Below are positions 1 through 7,525 of a stretch of 14,075 nucleotides of DNA, piece by piece (within the stretch, counting starts at the first letter, position 1; every line of letters starts with the position of its first letter). A program made the translations under genes and the position numbers. The DNA is from Sulfurospirillum arcachonense (GTDB taxonomy: Bacteria; Campylobacterota; Campylobacteria; Campylobacterales; Sulfurospirillaceae). Location of the stretch: positions 1 through 14,075 of the forward strand of contig DQTM01000190.1 of NCBI GenBank assembly GCA_015662785.1, given 5' to 3'. Below the pieces are notes generated by a model. It was not told the DNA's origin. It did not search any database and worked only from the letters and a program-made list of their open reading frames with translations.

Positions 1-105
1 AAAACTCCACTTCTTTGGTCTTTTTTTAAGACTATCTTCACATTCAATCCAGCTCTTACATTCGCTCTTTTTTGTCCATTCAAAATAACATTCCTCCACT
101 TTCAT
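1..105 (-). CDS. Partial small Cys-rich unknown protein (5' end)
   Basis: An open frame runs from an ATG at 105-103 to the window edge with no stop over 35 codons, overlapping the 3' end of the PBP1A gene by 26 nt in another frame. The visible part is hydrophilic, rich in Lys and Glu, and has three Cys in the pattern C-x9-C-x5-C (residues 6, 16, 22) and three Trp; there is no signal peptide or membrane segment. An in-frame TAA at 114-112 fixes the upstream limit; GTG at 99-97 is the only other start nearby. The ribosome site is weak, but this fits the overlapping, translationally coupled style of the genes upstream. I do not recognise the family. It is supported only by the open frame and operon habit, and could be a chance ORF. 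Confidence 0.42.
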   Translation of the reverse strand, partial: MKVEECYFEWTKKSECKSWIECEDSLKKRPKKWSF

Positions 106-2005
106 TTTCTTTTAAACTATTTGTTTTAGGTAAAGGAGAAGTTTTTGTAAAATACTCTCTTCTACCTTTTATTTTTCTCATAGTTACTCCTTTTGGTGGA
201 GTAAACTTTCGTTTTGTTTGAGGATATATATCTATATATCCCTTTACAAAATTAGCAAAAGCAGGTCCTGCAACTCGTCCACCAGTTTCGTACTTTTGCA
301 TAGGTGAGTTATCATCATTACCATACCAAACAAGTACTTCAATTTCTGGAGTAAATCCACAAAACCAAGCATCAATATTTTTGTTTGTTGTACCTGTTTT
401 TCCAGCAGTTTCAATTCCAGCTACTCTTGCTCTTCGTCCTGTTCCTCGCTCTACCGTAGTTCTAAGTATATCAACCATTAAAAAAGCTTGTTCTGGAGTT
501 GTTACTCTTGTTTTTTCACTTTCATATATAGTCTCATCGCCAAATCTATTGACGATTTTTTTGATAAGTATTGGTTCTACTTTAATTCCATAGTTTGGGA
601 ACATAGAGTAAAACCCACTAAAGTCAAGCGGAGAAATTCCAAAACTACCCAAAGAGAGAGAAAGGTCATAAGGTATATCTCTAAAACCATCTTTTTTCAA
701 CTCTTTATAAACACTATCCATACCAAGTGCATTCATTAGATTTATAGTTGCTAAGTTACGTGAGTGAACCAGTGCCTCTTTGAGAGTCAAAAGTCCCTCA
801 AAGTTCTCTTCGTAGTTTTTTGGTTTCCAACGTTCATCTGTTTTTTTATCTGTGTAAACTCTAGATATATCAGGAATCTCACTCATAGTAGAATAACCAA
901 CATCAAGTGCTTTTTGATAGATAAATGGTTTAAAAGAGGATCCAGGTTGACGTTTACTCTGAACTGCTCTATTAAAATGTGATTTTTTATAATCAACTCC
1001 ACCAACCATAGCCAAAATATCTCCACTCTTGCTGTCCAGAGAAACCAATGCACCATTTAGAATAGAACTATTTGAATCATTTGGGTGTCTTTTAAAAATC
1101 TCGTCATAACCAAGTTTCAAAGATTCACGTGCCAATTCTTGAAGCCTCAAATCAATACCAAGATGAATCTCATAACCACCTGTTCTAAAATCATCATACT
1201 CACGGCTTGCTCTTTTTATAACCTCATCAACTATGTAAGGTGCCCTGTTTTTTGTTAAAGTATCATCATATACCATAGGCTGTTCAGCTAAAGAGTCTCT
1301 ATATTCCTGCTCACCAATCCAACCAAGAGCATGCATTCTATAAAGTACTCTATTAGCTCTACTTAAAGAAAGGTCAAAATTTCGAGTTGGATCGTAAGAG
1401 CTTGGAGCTTTTGGAAGTCCTACAAGTATAGACACCTCTTTTAAGGTTAATGCATCTAAGTTTTTATGAAAATATCCAAGTGCCGCTGTTTTAATCCCAT
1501 AATACCCATGCCCAAAATAGACATGATTAAAATATCTTTCTAGAATTTCCTCTTTTGTAAGCTCATTCTCTATTTTAAATGCTAAAAGTAACTCTTTTAG
1601 TTTACGTATTATCTTTTTTTCTCTTGTTAAAACTGTATTTTTAACTAACTGTTGAGTAATAGTACTTGCACCTTCTACTAACTTCATCGCTTTTATATCT
1701 TTAATAATAGCTCTAAAAATAGCCTCAAAATTTACACCATTATGCTCAAAAAAAGAAGTATCTTCAATAGCTACAAGTGCTTCAATAACACGAGCAGGAA
1801 TCTCATCATAAGTTGCATACAATCTATGATGTTTCTCAAAAATATTGGCAACAAGGTCACCATTTCTATCGTATATTTGAGTACTTAGTTTTGGATTATA
1901 ATCTATAATTTTATAAGCATCAAACCGTACTTGAGAATACAAATAAATCATTCCCGCAGTTACAACAAAAACACCCGTAAAAAATATTGTTATTAAATAT
2001 TTCAT
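80..2005 (-). CDS. pbpA: Class A penicillin-binding protein 1A
   Basis: Bifunctional peptidoglycan synthase, 641 aa, anchored in the inner membrane by an N-terminal helix (about residues 3-24) with the catalytic part in the periplasm. The GT51 glycosyltransferase domain carries the EDTSFFEHNGVN motif with the presumed catalytic Glu81, then GASTITQQLVKN (112-123), RKLKE (134-138) and ERYFNHVYFGHGYYG (156-170). The transpeptidase domain has the SxxK motif at S356-K359 (nucleophile Ser356), SRN at 415-417 and KTGT at 536-539, so all active-site motifs are intact. It polymerises lipid II glycan and cross-links the stem peptides. Length matches campylobacterotal PBP1A, which lacks the large insertions of E. 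coli PBP1a. The start ATG overlaps the stop of the ABC ATPase gene as ATGA, with GGGAG about 7 nt upstream. C. jejuni pbpA lies near alaS and maf, and H. pylori PBP1A beside bioF, as here. Confidence 0.96.
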   Translation of the reverse strand: MKYLITIFFTGVFVVTAGMIYLYSQVRFDAYKIIDYNPKLSTQIYDRNGDLVANIFEKHHRLYATYDEIPARVIEALVAIEDTSFFEHNGVNFEAIFRAIIKDIKAMKLVEGASTITQQLVKNTVLTREKKIIRKLKELLLAFKIENELTKEEILERYFNHVYFGHGYYGIKTAALGYFHKNLDALTLKEVSILVGLPKAPSSYDPTRNFDLSLSRANRVLYRMHALGWIGEQEYRDSLAEQPMVYDDTLTKNRAPYIVDEVIKRASREYDDFRTGGYEIHLGIDLRLQELARESLKLGYDEIFKRHPNDSNSSILNGALVSLDSKSGDILAMVGGVDYKKSHFNRAVQSKRQPGSSFKPFIYQKALDVGYSTMSEIPDISRVYTDKKTDERWKPKNYEENFEGLLTLKEALVHSRNLATINLMNALGMDSVYKELKKDGFRDIPYDLSLSLGSFGISPLDFSGFYSMFPNYGIKVEPILIKKIVNRFGDETIYESEKTRVTTPEQAFLMVDILRTTVERGTGRRARVAGIETAGKTGTTNKNIDAWFCGFTPEIEVLVWYGNDDNSPMQKYETGGRVAGPAFANFVKGYIDIYPQTKRKFTPPKGVTMRKIKGRREYFTKTSPLPKTNSLKENESGGMLF

Positions 2006-2691
2006 AGCCTAAACTCCCTATTCTTAAACCCTGAGTTTATCAACTCTTTTGTATACTCTTCTTTTGGATTTGCTATAACCTCTTTTAGATTACCACTTTC
2101 TATGATACTGCCCTCTTTTATGATTGCTATCTCTTCACACAACTCTTCAACTGCATCTATATCATGGGTAACAAATATTAACTTAAAACCATGCTCTACA
2201 TGTAGAGCTTTTAAAAGCTTCAAAATCGCCTCTTTACTCTTTATGTCAAGCGCTGTTGTTGGTTCATCTAAAAGAAGTAGTTTAGGCTTTACATGTAAAG
2301 CAAATGCAATGACAACACGTTGAAGCTGTCCGCCACTTAGCTCACTTGGAAATCTGTCTAAAAAGCTATGTTCAAGTCCAACCATATCAAAATACTTTTT
2401 TGCCTCATCACGTTCAACTAAAAACTGATCTATTATCTTTGTTAGTGGAGACAAAGCAGTAAAGGGGTTTTGGGGAACAAGAGCAACACTCTCACCTCTT
2501 TTAACTTCCAATCCGTCTAAATCCATCTCTACATGTAAAGATTTTGGCAACATCCCCAAAAATGCTTTAAGACTCAAACTCTTACCACTTCCGCTCTCAC
2601 CAATAAGAGCAAATGAGTTTTTAAAACTAAAGCTAATGTCAACTAGATTTTTTTCATTTGTACTAATTTTTAGCTTCTTACATGTAAACAT
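2002..2691 (-). CDS. Orphan ABC ATPase, peptide/nickel (Opp/Dpp/Nik) type
   Basis: A single ATP-binding-cassette domain of 229 aa with no membrane segment. It shows Walker A GESGSGKS (31-38), Q-loop Gln74 in PQNPFTALSP, signature LSGGQ (118-122), Walker B LLLLDEPTTALD with Asp142 and Glu143, and the H-loop His176 in THD. The Q-loop sequence and the C-terminal EEYTKELI are typical of ATPases in oligopeptide, dipeptide and nickel importers (OppD/DppD/NikD). No permease, binding protein or partner ATPase lies in the window, so the substrate cannot be told; it is shorter than most OppD proteins, which carry a C-terminal extension. Its start overlaps the end of bioF by 14 nt and its stop overlaps pbpA by 4 nt. 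The gene holds four TACATGTA palindromes, three encoding Leu-His-Val and one at the start codon region encoding Thr-Cys. Confidence 0.85.
   Translation of the reverse strand: MFTCKKLKISTNEKNLVDISFSFKNSFALIGESGSGKSLSLKAFLGMLPKSLHVEMDLDGLEVKRGESVALVPQNPFTALSPLTKIIDQFLVERDEAKKYFDMVGLEHSFLDRFPSELSGGQLQRVVIAFALHVKPKLLLLDEPTTALDIKSKEAILKLLKALHVEHGFKLIFVTHDIDAVEELCEEIAIIKEGSIIESGNLKEVIANPKEEYTKELINSGFKNREFRL
2193..2208. repeat. Perfect 16-bp palindrome around TACATGTA
   Basis: GCTCTACATGTAGAGC reads identically on both strands. It is one of 14 TACATGTA sites and has the fully symmetric preferred flanks. It lies inside the ABC ATPase gene, encoding Ala-Leu-His-Val-Glu (around residues 162-166), with no promoter or gene end nearby. 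A protein dimer site or iterated genomic palindrome is more plausible than a terminator because no U-tract follows on the coding strand. Confidence 0.75.
2286..2301. repeat. Perfect 16-bp palindrome around TACATGTA
   Basis: GCTTTACATGTAAAGC is a perfect inverted repeat with no loop, inside the ABC ATPase gene, 93 bp from the other perfect copy. It encodes Ala-Leu-His-Val-Lys at residues 131-135. It differs from the copy at 2193-2208 by a symmetric pair of changes (C to T on the left, G to A on the right), which keeps the dyad symmetry. Paired changes of this kind would be expected if the symmetry itself matters. Confidence 0.75.
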
Positions 2692-3766
2692 TAAACAGCC
2701 TTTCTAAATCAGCTAGACTAACATCAACTCGAGGAATAATTCTAAGTATTGGTTTTTCTACAGTTGGAGGACGAATTGCTCCAACTAAAAAACTTTTTTG
2801 TTTTAACTTCTCTTGCATATCTAAAACAGCTTCTGAACTCTCCATCTCATAGGCAAAAATAAGTCCTTGCATATCTACGTTAAAATGCTTTTTTACCAAC
2901 TCTTGACGCTCTTTTATCTCTACATGTAAAGCTTTTTTATGTTTCATCATATAGAGCATACCTTGATGAGCTAATTCAATATCTATCAATGATGGAGCCG
3001 TAGCATACACTAGAGATTTTGCTCTATTTTGTAAAAACTCTACTATATGCTTTGAAGCCAAGATATACGCACCATAGCTTCCATAAGCTTTTCCTAGCGT
3101 TCCCATTTTTATGTGATTTGGTTTTGGAGTGATACCAAAAAGTTCAAATACTCCTAAAAGTTTTTCTCCAACTACTCCACTACTGTGAGCTTCATCTACT
3201 ATTAAAATGGTGTTTTTGTATCTGTCTATGATATCAAATATCTCTTTTTTCAGTAAATTTCCACTCATAGAATAGATACCTTCTACGGCTATTATGGCTC
3301 TTTTGTAACTACTGTTTTTTAAAATTTCTTCAAGCTTTTCTGGGTTATTATGTTCAAAAGTCACTACTGTAGTATCAACAAGTTTTGAAGCTAAAATTCC
3401 ACTTGCATGATACTCTTCATCAAGAATTAGAATATCACCTTTTCTTGGAAGTGCTTCAATGAGAGCTAAATTTGCCAAAAACCCACTTCCGGCTAAAATT
3501 GCATCTTCAAAACCATTGTGTCTACATAGAAACTCTTCAAAATCTTTGTGTATTTGGTGGTAGCCATTGACAACTTGTGAAGCTTTTGGAGCGTGATTTT
3601 TAAAAATCTGTACACGAGCAACTGCACGAGTCAAAAGTTGTGGTTTAGATGAAAGTCCTAAATAATCATTTGATGCTAAATCTATTAAGTTCCCATCATA
3701 CAGTGTTCTCTCTCTAAATCTATTTGATTTTTTGATAGCTTTTAGCTCTTTAGAGTACATCTTCAT
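2678..3766 (-). CDS. bioF: 8-amino-7-oxononanoate synthase (KAPA synthase)
   Basis: PLP-dependent enzyme of the alpha-oxoamine synthase family, 362 aa, cytosolic. BioF condenses a pimeloyl thioester with L-alanine, releasing CO2, to give 8-amino-7-oxononanoate, the first committed step of biotin ring assembly. Visible family marks are LASNDYLGLSS (30-40), His120 in DEEYHASG that should stack on PLP, DEAHSSGVVG (191-200) and the PLP lysine Lys226 in GTLGKAYGSYG. Related AOS enzymes (2-amino-3-ketobutyrate CoA ligase, serine palmitoyltransferase) cannot be excluded by motif alone, but bioF-pbpA adjacency as in H. pylori favours BioF. Translation may start at the second ATG (3760-3758), since AGAGG touches the first ATG but sits 6 nt before the second. 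The gene overlaps maf upstream by 17 nt (11 nt with the second start) and the ABC ATPase gene by 14 nt. No other bio genes are in the window. Confidence 0.85.
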   Translation of the reverse strand: MKMYSKELKAIKKSNRFRERTLYDGNLIDLASNDYLGLSSKPQLLTRAVARVQIFKNHAPKASQVVNGYHQIHKDFEEFLCRHNGFEDAILAGSGFLANLALIEALPRKGDILILDEEYHASGILASKLVDTTVVTFEHNNPEKLEEILKNSSYKRAIIAVEGIYSMSGNLLKKEIFDIIDRYKNTILIVDEAHSSGVVGEKLLGVFELFGITPKPNHIKMGTLGKAYGSYGAYILASKHIVEFLQNRAKSLVYATAPSLIDIELAHQGMLYMMKHKKALHVEIKERQELVKKHFNVDMQGLIFAYEMESSEAVLDMQEKLKQKSFLVGAIRPPTVEKPILRIIPRVDVSLADLERLFNVYM

Positions 3767-4316
3767 CCTCTAAAAATGGCAAAAGTTTCTCTACACAAAG
3801 CCCCATTGCAGTACTCTCATAACCTCTTACCTCTTTAATGTAAGATTTACAAAAACCCTCAACCATACAAGCTCCAGCTTTGCCTTTCCAATCATCGCCT
3901 TTTAGGTACTTTTCAAGAGCCTTTTTATCAAACTCAGCAAAAACATAATCAGTACTAGATAGATCTATGAATTCAAGTTTTTTTGATTTAAAAACCATAC
4001 ATGTAAGGATAGAAACTACCCCTCCACTTTGAGTTAGTAAAATCTCTCTTGCATCATCTACATCTTTTGCTTTTCTAAGCAGTTTGTTCTTACATGTAAC
4101 AACAGTATCCGCACAGAGTACTGGCATATCAAGTCCAAACTCTTCTACATAAGAATTCATCTTACCCATAGTAGCACGGTATACAAAGTGAATAGGGTTT
4201 TTTATAGTTAAGCTCTCTTCATCAAAACTTGCACCTCTTTGTATAAAATCGATGCCATTGTCTTTTAGTATTTTAGCCCTTGTAACCGAATTTGAACCTA
4301 AAACTATAGTTTGCAT
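3750..4316 (-). CDS. maf: Maf-like nucleoside triphosphate pyrophosphatase
   Basis: Cytosolic Maf/Ham1-superfamily enzyme of 188 aa. Maf proteins hydrolyse non-canonical or methylated nucleoside triphosphates to monophosphates and pyrophosphate, and are also called septum formation inhibitors. The N-terminal LGSNSVTRAKIL (6-17) matches the family's SxSxxR phosphate-binding segment, CADTVV holds the presumed catalytic Asp70, and GKAGACMVEGF with the ESTAMGL stretch near the C-terminus is the usual substrate-side region. Length is typical. The start codon shares one base with the TAA of the preceding membrane-protein gene (TAATG) and the 3' end overlaps bioF, implying coupled translation. In C. 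jejuni maf is directly between alaS and pbpA; here a membrane gene lies before it and bioF plus an ABC ATPase after it. It holds two TACATGTA sites. Confidence 0.92.
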   Translation of the reverse strand: MQTIVLGSNSVTRAKILKDNGIDFIQRGASFDEESLTIKNPIHFVYRATMGKMNSYVEEFGLDMPVLCADTVVTCKNKLLRKAKDVDDAREILLTQSGGVVSILTCMVFKSKKLEFIDLSSTDYVFAEFDKKALEKYLKGDDWKGKAGACMVEGFCKSYIKEVRGYESTAMGLCVEKLLPFLEDEDVL

Positions 4317-4813
4317 TAAAATCCTCTAATGATAACACCAATATAAGCTGCTATCAAAGTCAATATAAAGTTCAAAGGAATTAAACTATCTACTATTAAA
4401 CCAAGGTTTTCATGAACTTCAAAAAACTCTCTAGTCTTAAAAAGTCTTCTTGCATTCATCAGTTTTGTGTACATGTAAACAAAGTTAAAGGCGATAAAAA
4501 CCCAAAGGGCCTCTTTTACATGTATAAGTAAATAAAGTGTTGGACTAGCATACTCAAACCCAAGTCCAATACTCATAGTAAGTGATGCAGATATAATAAG
4601 AATCATGATTCCAAACAGATAATAAAAGTACCTTTCAAGGATTCTTATGCACCTACTGTATCTTACAGCTTCATCATCTACAGCCATTAAAGTTGGTTTT
4701 ATGATAAATCTAATCATGAACATACTACCAATTAAAAAGGCAGCACTTATAACATGCAAAAAAACAATAATTCTGCCAAAATCACCAAATAGACTTATCA
4801 AAAACTCTTGCAT
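4316..4813 (-). CDS. HemJ/CopD-like four-helix membrane protein
   Basis: Inner-membrane protein of 165 aa with four predicted hydrophobic helices (about 13-37, 60-82, 93-117, 140-162). Two His lie inside helices: His20 in FLHVISAAFLIGS and His98 in LIHVKEAL. The spacing and the His-x-Lys motif in the third helix recall HemJ, the heme-binding protoporphyrinogen IX oxidase, as does the central segment with RILERYFYYLF. This is recognition by eye from remembered HemJ sequences, and CopD-like or unrelated heme membrane proteins share the layout. The charged loop between helices 3 and 4 (about 118-135) and the length are a little larger than usual HemJ. The start ATG follows the alaS stop with no gap (TAAATG) and the stop overlaps maf by one base, so translation is probably coupled. 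Function is unproven; hemH is in the window but in another operon. Confidence 0.55.
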   Translation of the reverse strand: MQEFLISLFGDFGRIIVFLHVISAAFLIGSMFMIRFIIKPTLMAVDDEAVRYSRCIRILERYFYYLFGIMILIISASLTMSIGLGFEYASPTLYLLIHVKEALWVFIAFNFVYMYTKLMNARRLFKTREFFEVHENLGLIVDSLIPLNFILTLIAAYIGVIIRGF

Positions 4814-7354
4814 TTACAATGCTTTCTTTGCAAACTCTAAAGCAACTTTTTTAGCTTCTTCTACCTTTGAGGCATCACGACCACCAGCTTGTGCAAAGTC
4901 AGGTCGTCCTCCGCCTCCTCCACCAACTACAGGAGCAACTGTTTTTATCCAATCACCTGCTTTTAGTGGAACATTTTTAACGCCAGCAGCAATAAGAACT
5001 TTGTCACCTTTTACTTGGAAAAGTAAAATCGCAACTTTCTCTTTTTGGTTTTTAAAATCATCTATTGCTTTTTTAATATCACCTGCACCTAGCTCGTCTA
5101 CAATAAGCTCAACACCGTTAACAGTCTCACTTTTAACCTCTTTGCCAGAGTTAGCTTCAAGTGCTTCAACATCTGCTTTTAGAGTTTTTATTTCATTTCT
5201 TAATTTTTCAATCCCAATAAGTGGGTCTTTATGTTTCACAGCCTCTTTTACTTGTGCTAATTTCTCTCTTAAAGATTTTGTATACTTCAAAGAACTCTTT
5301 CCACAAATAGCTTCAATTCTTCTTACTCCAGCGCTAACTCCACTCTCTTTAGAGATAATAAAACTTCCAATTTGAGCCACGTTTTTCACGTGAGTTCCAC
5401 CACAAAGCTCTACACTAGCATCACCAAAACTTACTACTCGAACCTCATCACCATACTTTTCACCAAACAGAGCCATAGCTCCACTTTTCTTCGCGTCATC
5501 TACGCTCATCACTTTAGTTTGGCTGTCCTCACCTAAAGCAATTACCCCATTTACAAAATCTTCTACTTTAGTTATCTCTTCACTACTCATAGCTTTTGGA
5601 TGAGAAAAATCAAATCTTAGCTTATCAGCTTCAACTGAACTACCCGCTTGTGCAATGTGATCACCCAAAATATTTCTCAAACCACTATGAAGTAGGTGTG
5701 TTGCCGAGTGATGTTTTTCTATTTCATTTCTTGAAACGTTTACTTTTAGCTCAATAGTGTCATTTACATGTAGAGGTTTTTCAAGCTTCACTTGTGAAAG
5801 ATTAAGCCCAAAAAACTTCTGTGTATCTGTAACACTACCAAATCCAACTATCTCTCCACTATCTCCACACTGTCCACCACTCATAGCATAAAATGGTGTT
5901 TCGTGTAACATCATCCAACCACTTTTTTCTAAGCTCTTTACCTCTTTAAAATCATCATCCAAAAGTGCAACTATATTTGCTTTACATGTAGTGTTTTCAT
6001 AACCTACAAAATCATTATGTCCAATTCTTTCCAATAGTGCTTTAAAATCTCCACTTGCAGCTCTGTCCCCACTTCCTTTCCAAGAAGCTTTTGAGCGCTC
6101 ACGTTGAACTTTCATTAGTTCATCATACTTTGCAGTGTCTACTTTTAGACCCTTGTCTCTTAGCATGTCTTCAGTCAAGTCAAGTGGAAAACCACAAGTA
6201 TCATAAAGTTTAAATGCCACTTCTCCACTAAAAGTATCTTTTGTATTTTTAAGTTCACTCTCAAAGATTTCAAGCCCAGAAGCAATAGTTACTAAAAACC
6301 GCTCTTCTTCAAGTCTAATCTGTTCTGAAAGTGCATCTTTTTTCTCTATTAAATACGGATACTGCTTACCCATCAAAGAGTTCAGAGTATCTAAAAGTTT
6401 ATACATAAAAGGCTCACGAATACCAAGAAGGTAACCATGACGAACAGCACGACGAGTAATACGACGAAGCACATAACCACGCCCCTCGTTTGAAAAGTTA
6501 GTACCTTGTGCCAGTAAAAATGCAGTTGATCGGATATGGTCGGCTATAACTCTATAACTTGCCCCTGTTTTATACTCATAATCCTTGCCACAAAGCTCTG
6601 CTACTTTGTCTATAAGCGGCATAAACTCACTCGAATCATAGTTGCTTAGTTTTCCCTCTTTAACAGCAATAACTCTTTCAAGTCCCATTCCTGTGTCAAT
6701 AGAAGGCTTTGGAAGTGGAGTTAAAGTGCCATCTTTACTTCTCTCATACTGCATAAAAACTAAGTTCCAAATCTCTAAAAATCTGTCTCCATCGCCGCCT
6801 AGATAATCCTCTTCGCCCGAAAAGTTTTCACTCCCTTGGTCAATAAAAATTTCACTACAAGGTCCACAAGGTCCAGTATCACCCATCTGCCAAAAGTTAT
6901 CCGCATCACCAAAACGTTTGATTCGTTCAAGTGGAACATGTTTTTGCCAAAGTTTTTCTGCTTCATCATCACTAGTGTGAACTGTTACCCAAAGCTTCTC
7001 TTTCGGAAATTTTAAAACTTCTGTTACAAACTCCCAAGCATTTGCAATTGCTTGCTCTTTAAAGTAATCACCAAAAGAGAAGTTACCCATCATCTCAAAA
7101 AAAGTATGATGACGTGCCGTGTAGCCTACGTTATCAAGGTCATTATGCTTACCACCAGCTCGTATACAAGTCTGACAGCTAGTAGCTCTTGGAGGGTTTG
7201 GTCTTGGTATTTCTCCTGTAAAAATGCTCTTAAAAGGTACCATTCCAGCGTTTACAAAAAGTAGTGTTGCATCATCAGGAACAAGCGGTGCACTAGGTAC
7301 TAGTTTATGCCCTTTGTTCTCAAAATAGTTCAAAAATTCAGCTCTTACGTCCAT
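4814..7354 (-). CDS. alaS: Alanyl-tRNA synthetase
   Basis: Class II aminoacyl-tRNA synthetase, 846 aa, close to the usual 850-880. It attaches alanine to tRNA-Ala in the cytosol. The catalytic domain includes FVNAGMVPFKSIF (33-45), RHHTFFEMMGNFSFGDYF (81-98) and the class II motif 3 region SIDTGMGLERV (218-228). The editing domain that clears Ser- and Gly-tRNA-Ala has HSATH (549-553) and CGGTH (651-655), whose His and Cys bind zinc. The C-terminal domain ends with the glycine run GGGGGGRPDFAQAGG (811-825) followed by a Lys/Ala-rich tail. The start ATG has AGGAT about 9 nt upstream and faces a divergent promoter region. It is the first gene of the minus-strand operon; the next gene begins directly at its stop codon. 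Two TACATGTA sites lie in the linker before the editing motifs. Confidence 0.98.
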   Translation of the reverse strand: MDVRAEFLNYFENKGHKLVPSAPLVPDDATLLFVNAGMVPFKSIFTGEIPRPNPPRATSCQTCIRAGGKHNDLDNVGYTARHHTFFEMMGNFSFGDYFKEQAIANAWEFVTEVLKFPKEKLWVTVHTSDDEAEKLWQKHVPLERIKRFGDADNFWQMGDTGPCGPCSEIFIDQGSENFSGEEDYLGGDGDRFLEIWNLVFMQYERSKDGTLTPLPKPSIDTGMGLERVIAVKEGKLSNYDSSEFMPLIDKVAELCGKDYEYKTGASYRVIADHIRSTAFLLAQGTNFSNEGRGYVLRRITRRAVRHGYLLGIREPFMYKLLDTLNSLMGKQYPYLIEKKDALSEQIRLEEERFLVTIASGLEIFESELKNTKDTFSGEVAFKLYDTCGFPLDLTEDMLRDKGLKVDTAKYDELMKVQRERSKASWKGSGDRAASGDFKALLERIGHNDFVGYENTTCKANIVALLDDDFKEVKSLEKSGWMMLHETPFYAMSGGQCGDSGEIVGFGSVTDTQKFFGLNLSQVKLEKPLHVNDTIELKVNVSRNEIEKHHSATHLLHSGLRNILGDHIAQAGSSVEADKLRFDFSHPKAMSSEEITKVEDFVNGVIALGEDSQTKVMSVDDAKKSGAMALFGEKYGDEVRVVSFGDASVELCGGTHVKNVAQIGSFIISKESGVSAGVRRIEAICGKSSLKYTKSLREKLAQVKEAVKHKDPLIGIEKLRNEIKTLKADVEALEANSGKEVKSETVNGVELIVDELGAGDIKKAIDDFKNQKEKVAILLFQVKGDKVLIAAGVKNVPLKAGDWIKTVAPVVGGGGGGRPDFAQAGGRDASKVEEAKKVALEFAKKAL

Positions 7355-7525
7355 CGATTTTATCCTATATATTTTAATTGACTTATTTTATCGAAAAAAG
7401 CTGAATAAAAACCATAAAACCTTTTTTCTATTTTTTTTTAAGTAAAATTGGGATAGTATCAATAATCAATTTCTTACCTCTGAGCGAATAACTTACATAA
7501 GAATACTTAATAATTTGGAAATATA
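7355..7525. promoter_or_regulatory. Divergent promoter region, alaS versus SulP
   Basis: This 171-nt AT-rich spacer separates the alaS operon from the SulP gene and encodes no evident protein. On the minus strand TAAAAT at 7390-7385, preceded by a T-run, could be a -10 box, with AGGAT as the alaS ribosome site. On the plus strand TAAAAT at 7443-7448 follows a run of T and TTTAAG, like the box before gnnB; TAGTAT at 7454-7459 is an alternative. The SulP start has only a short TTTGGAA ribosome site. Campylobacterota promoters often lack a clear -35, which suits both. No riboswitch or strong hairpin was seen, only short repeats such as TTCTTA and TAAGAA at 7471-7476 and 7498-7503. Confidence 0.45.

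Larger units (their letters stand above)
2197..5990. repeat. Cluster of 11 intragenic TACATGTA palindromes
   Basis: Copies start at 2197, 2290, 2530, 2679, 2921, 3998, 4091, 4470, 4517, 5765 and 5983. They fall in the ABC ATPase gene (four, one at its junction with bioF), bioF (one more), maf (two), the HemJ-like gene (two) and alaS (two). Flanks favour CTY before and RAG after. The encoded peptides are Leu/Ile-His-Val in one frame, Thr-Cys in another and Tyr-Met in the third, so the repeat is conserved as DNA. For this AT content I estimate about 0.5 copies by chance in the whole 14 kb. Possible roles are a highly iterated palindrome like cyanobacterial HIP1, a DNA uptake word, a methylation site or a nucleoid-protein site; the sequence alone does not choose among them. 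Confidence 0.8.

Noticed and set aside
4647..5375. Long plus-strand ORF (242 aa) across alaS 3' end
   Set aside because: It is antisense to alaS and the membrane gene, has low-complexity Pro/Ser/Ala runs from the glycine-rich alaS tail, and no ribosome site; it is a shadow frame.
2197..5990. Recurring Leu-His-Val tripeptide as a protein motif
   Set aside because: It appears in unrelated proteins, and the same DNA word also gives Thr-Cys and Tyr-Met in other frames, so the DNA is what repeats.
7393..7428. GAAAAAAG/CTTTTTTC inverted repeat followed by T-run, like a terminator
   Set aside because: The stem is almost all A:T with a 20-nt loop, and no plus-strand gene lies upstream to terminate.
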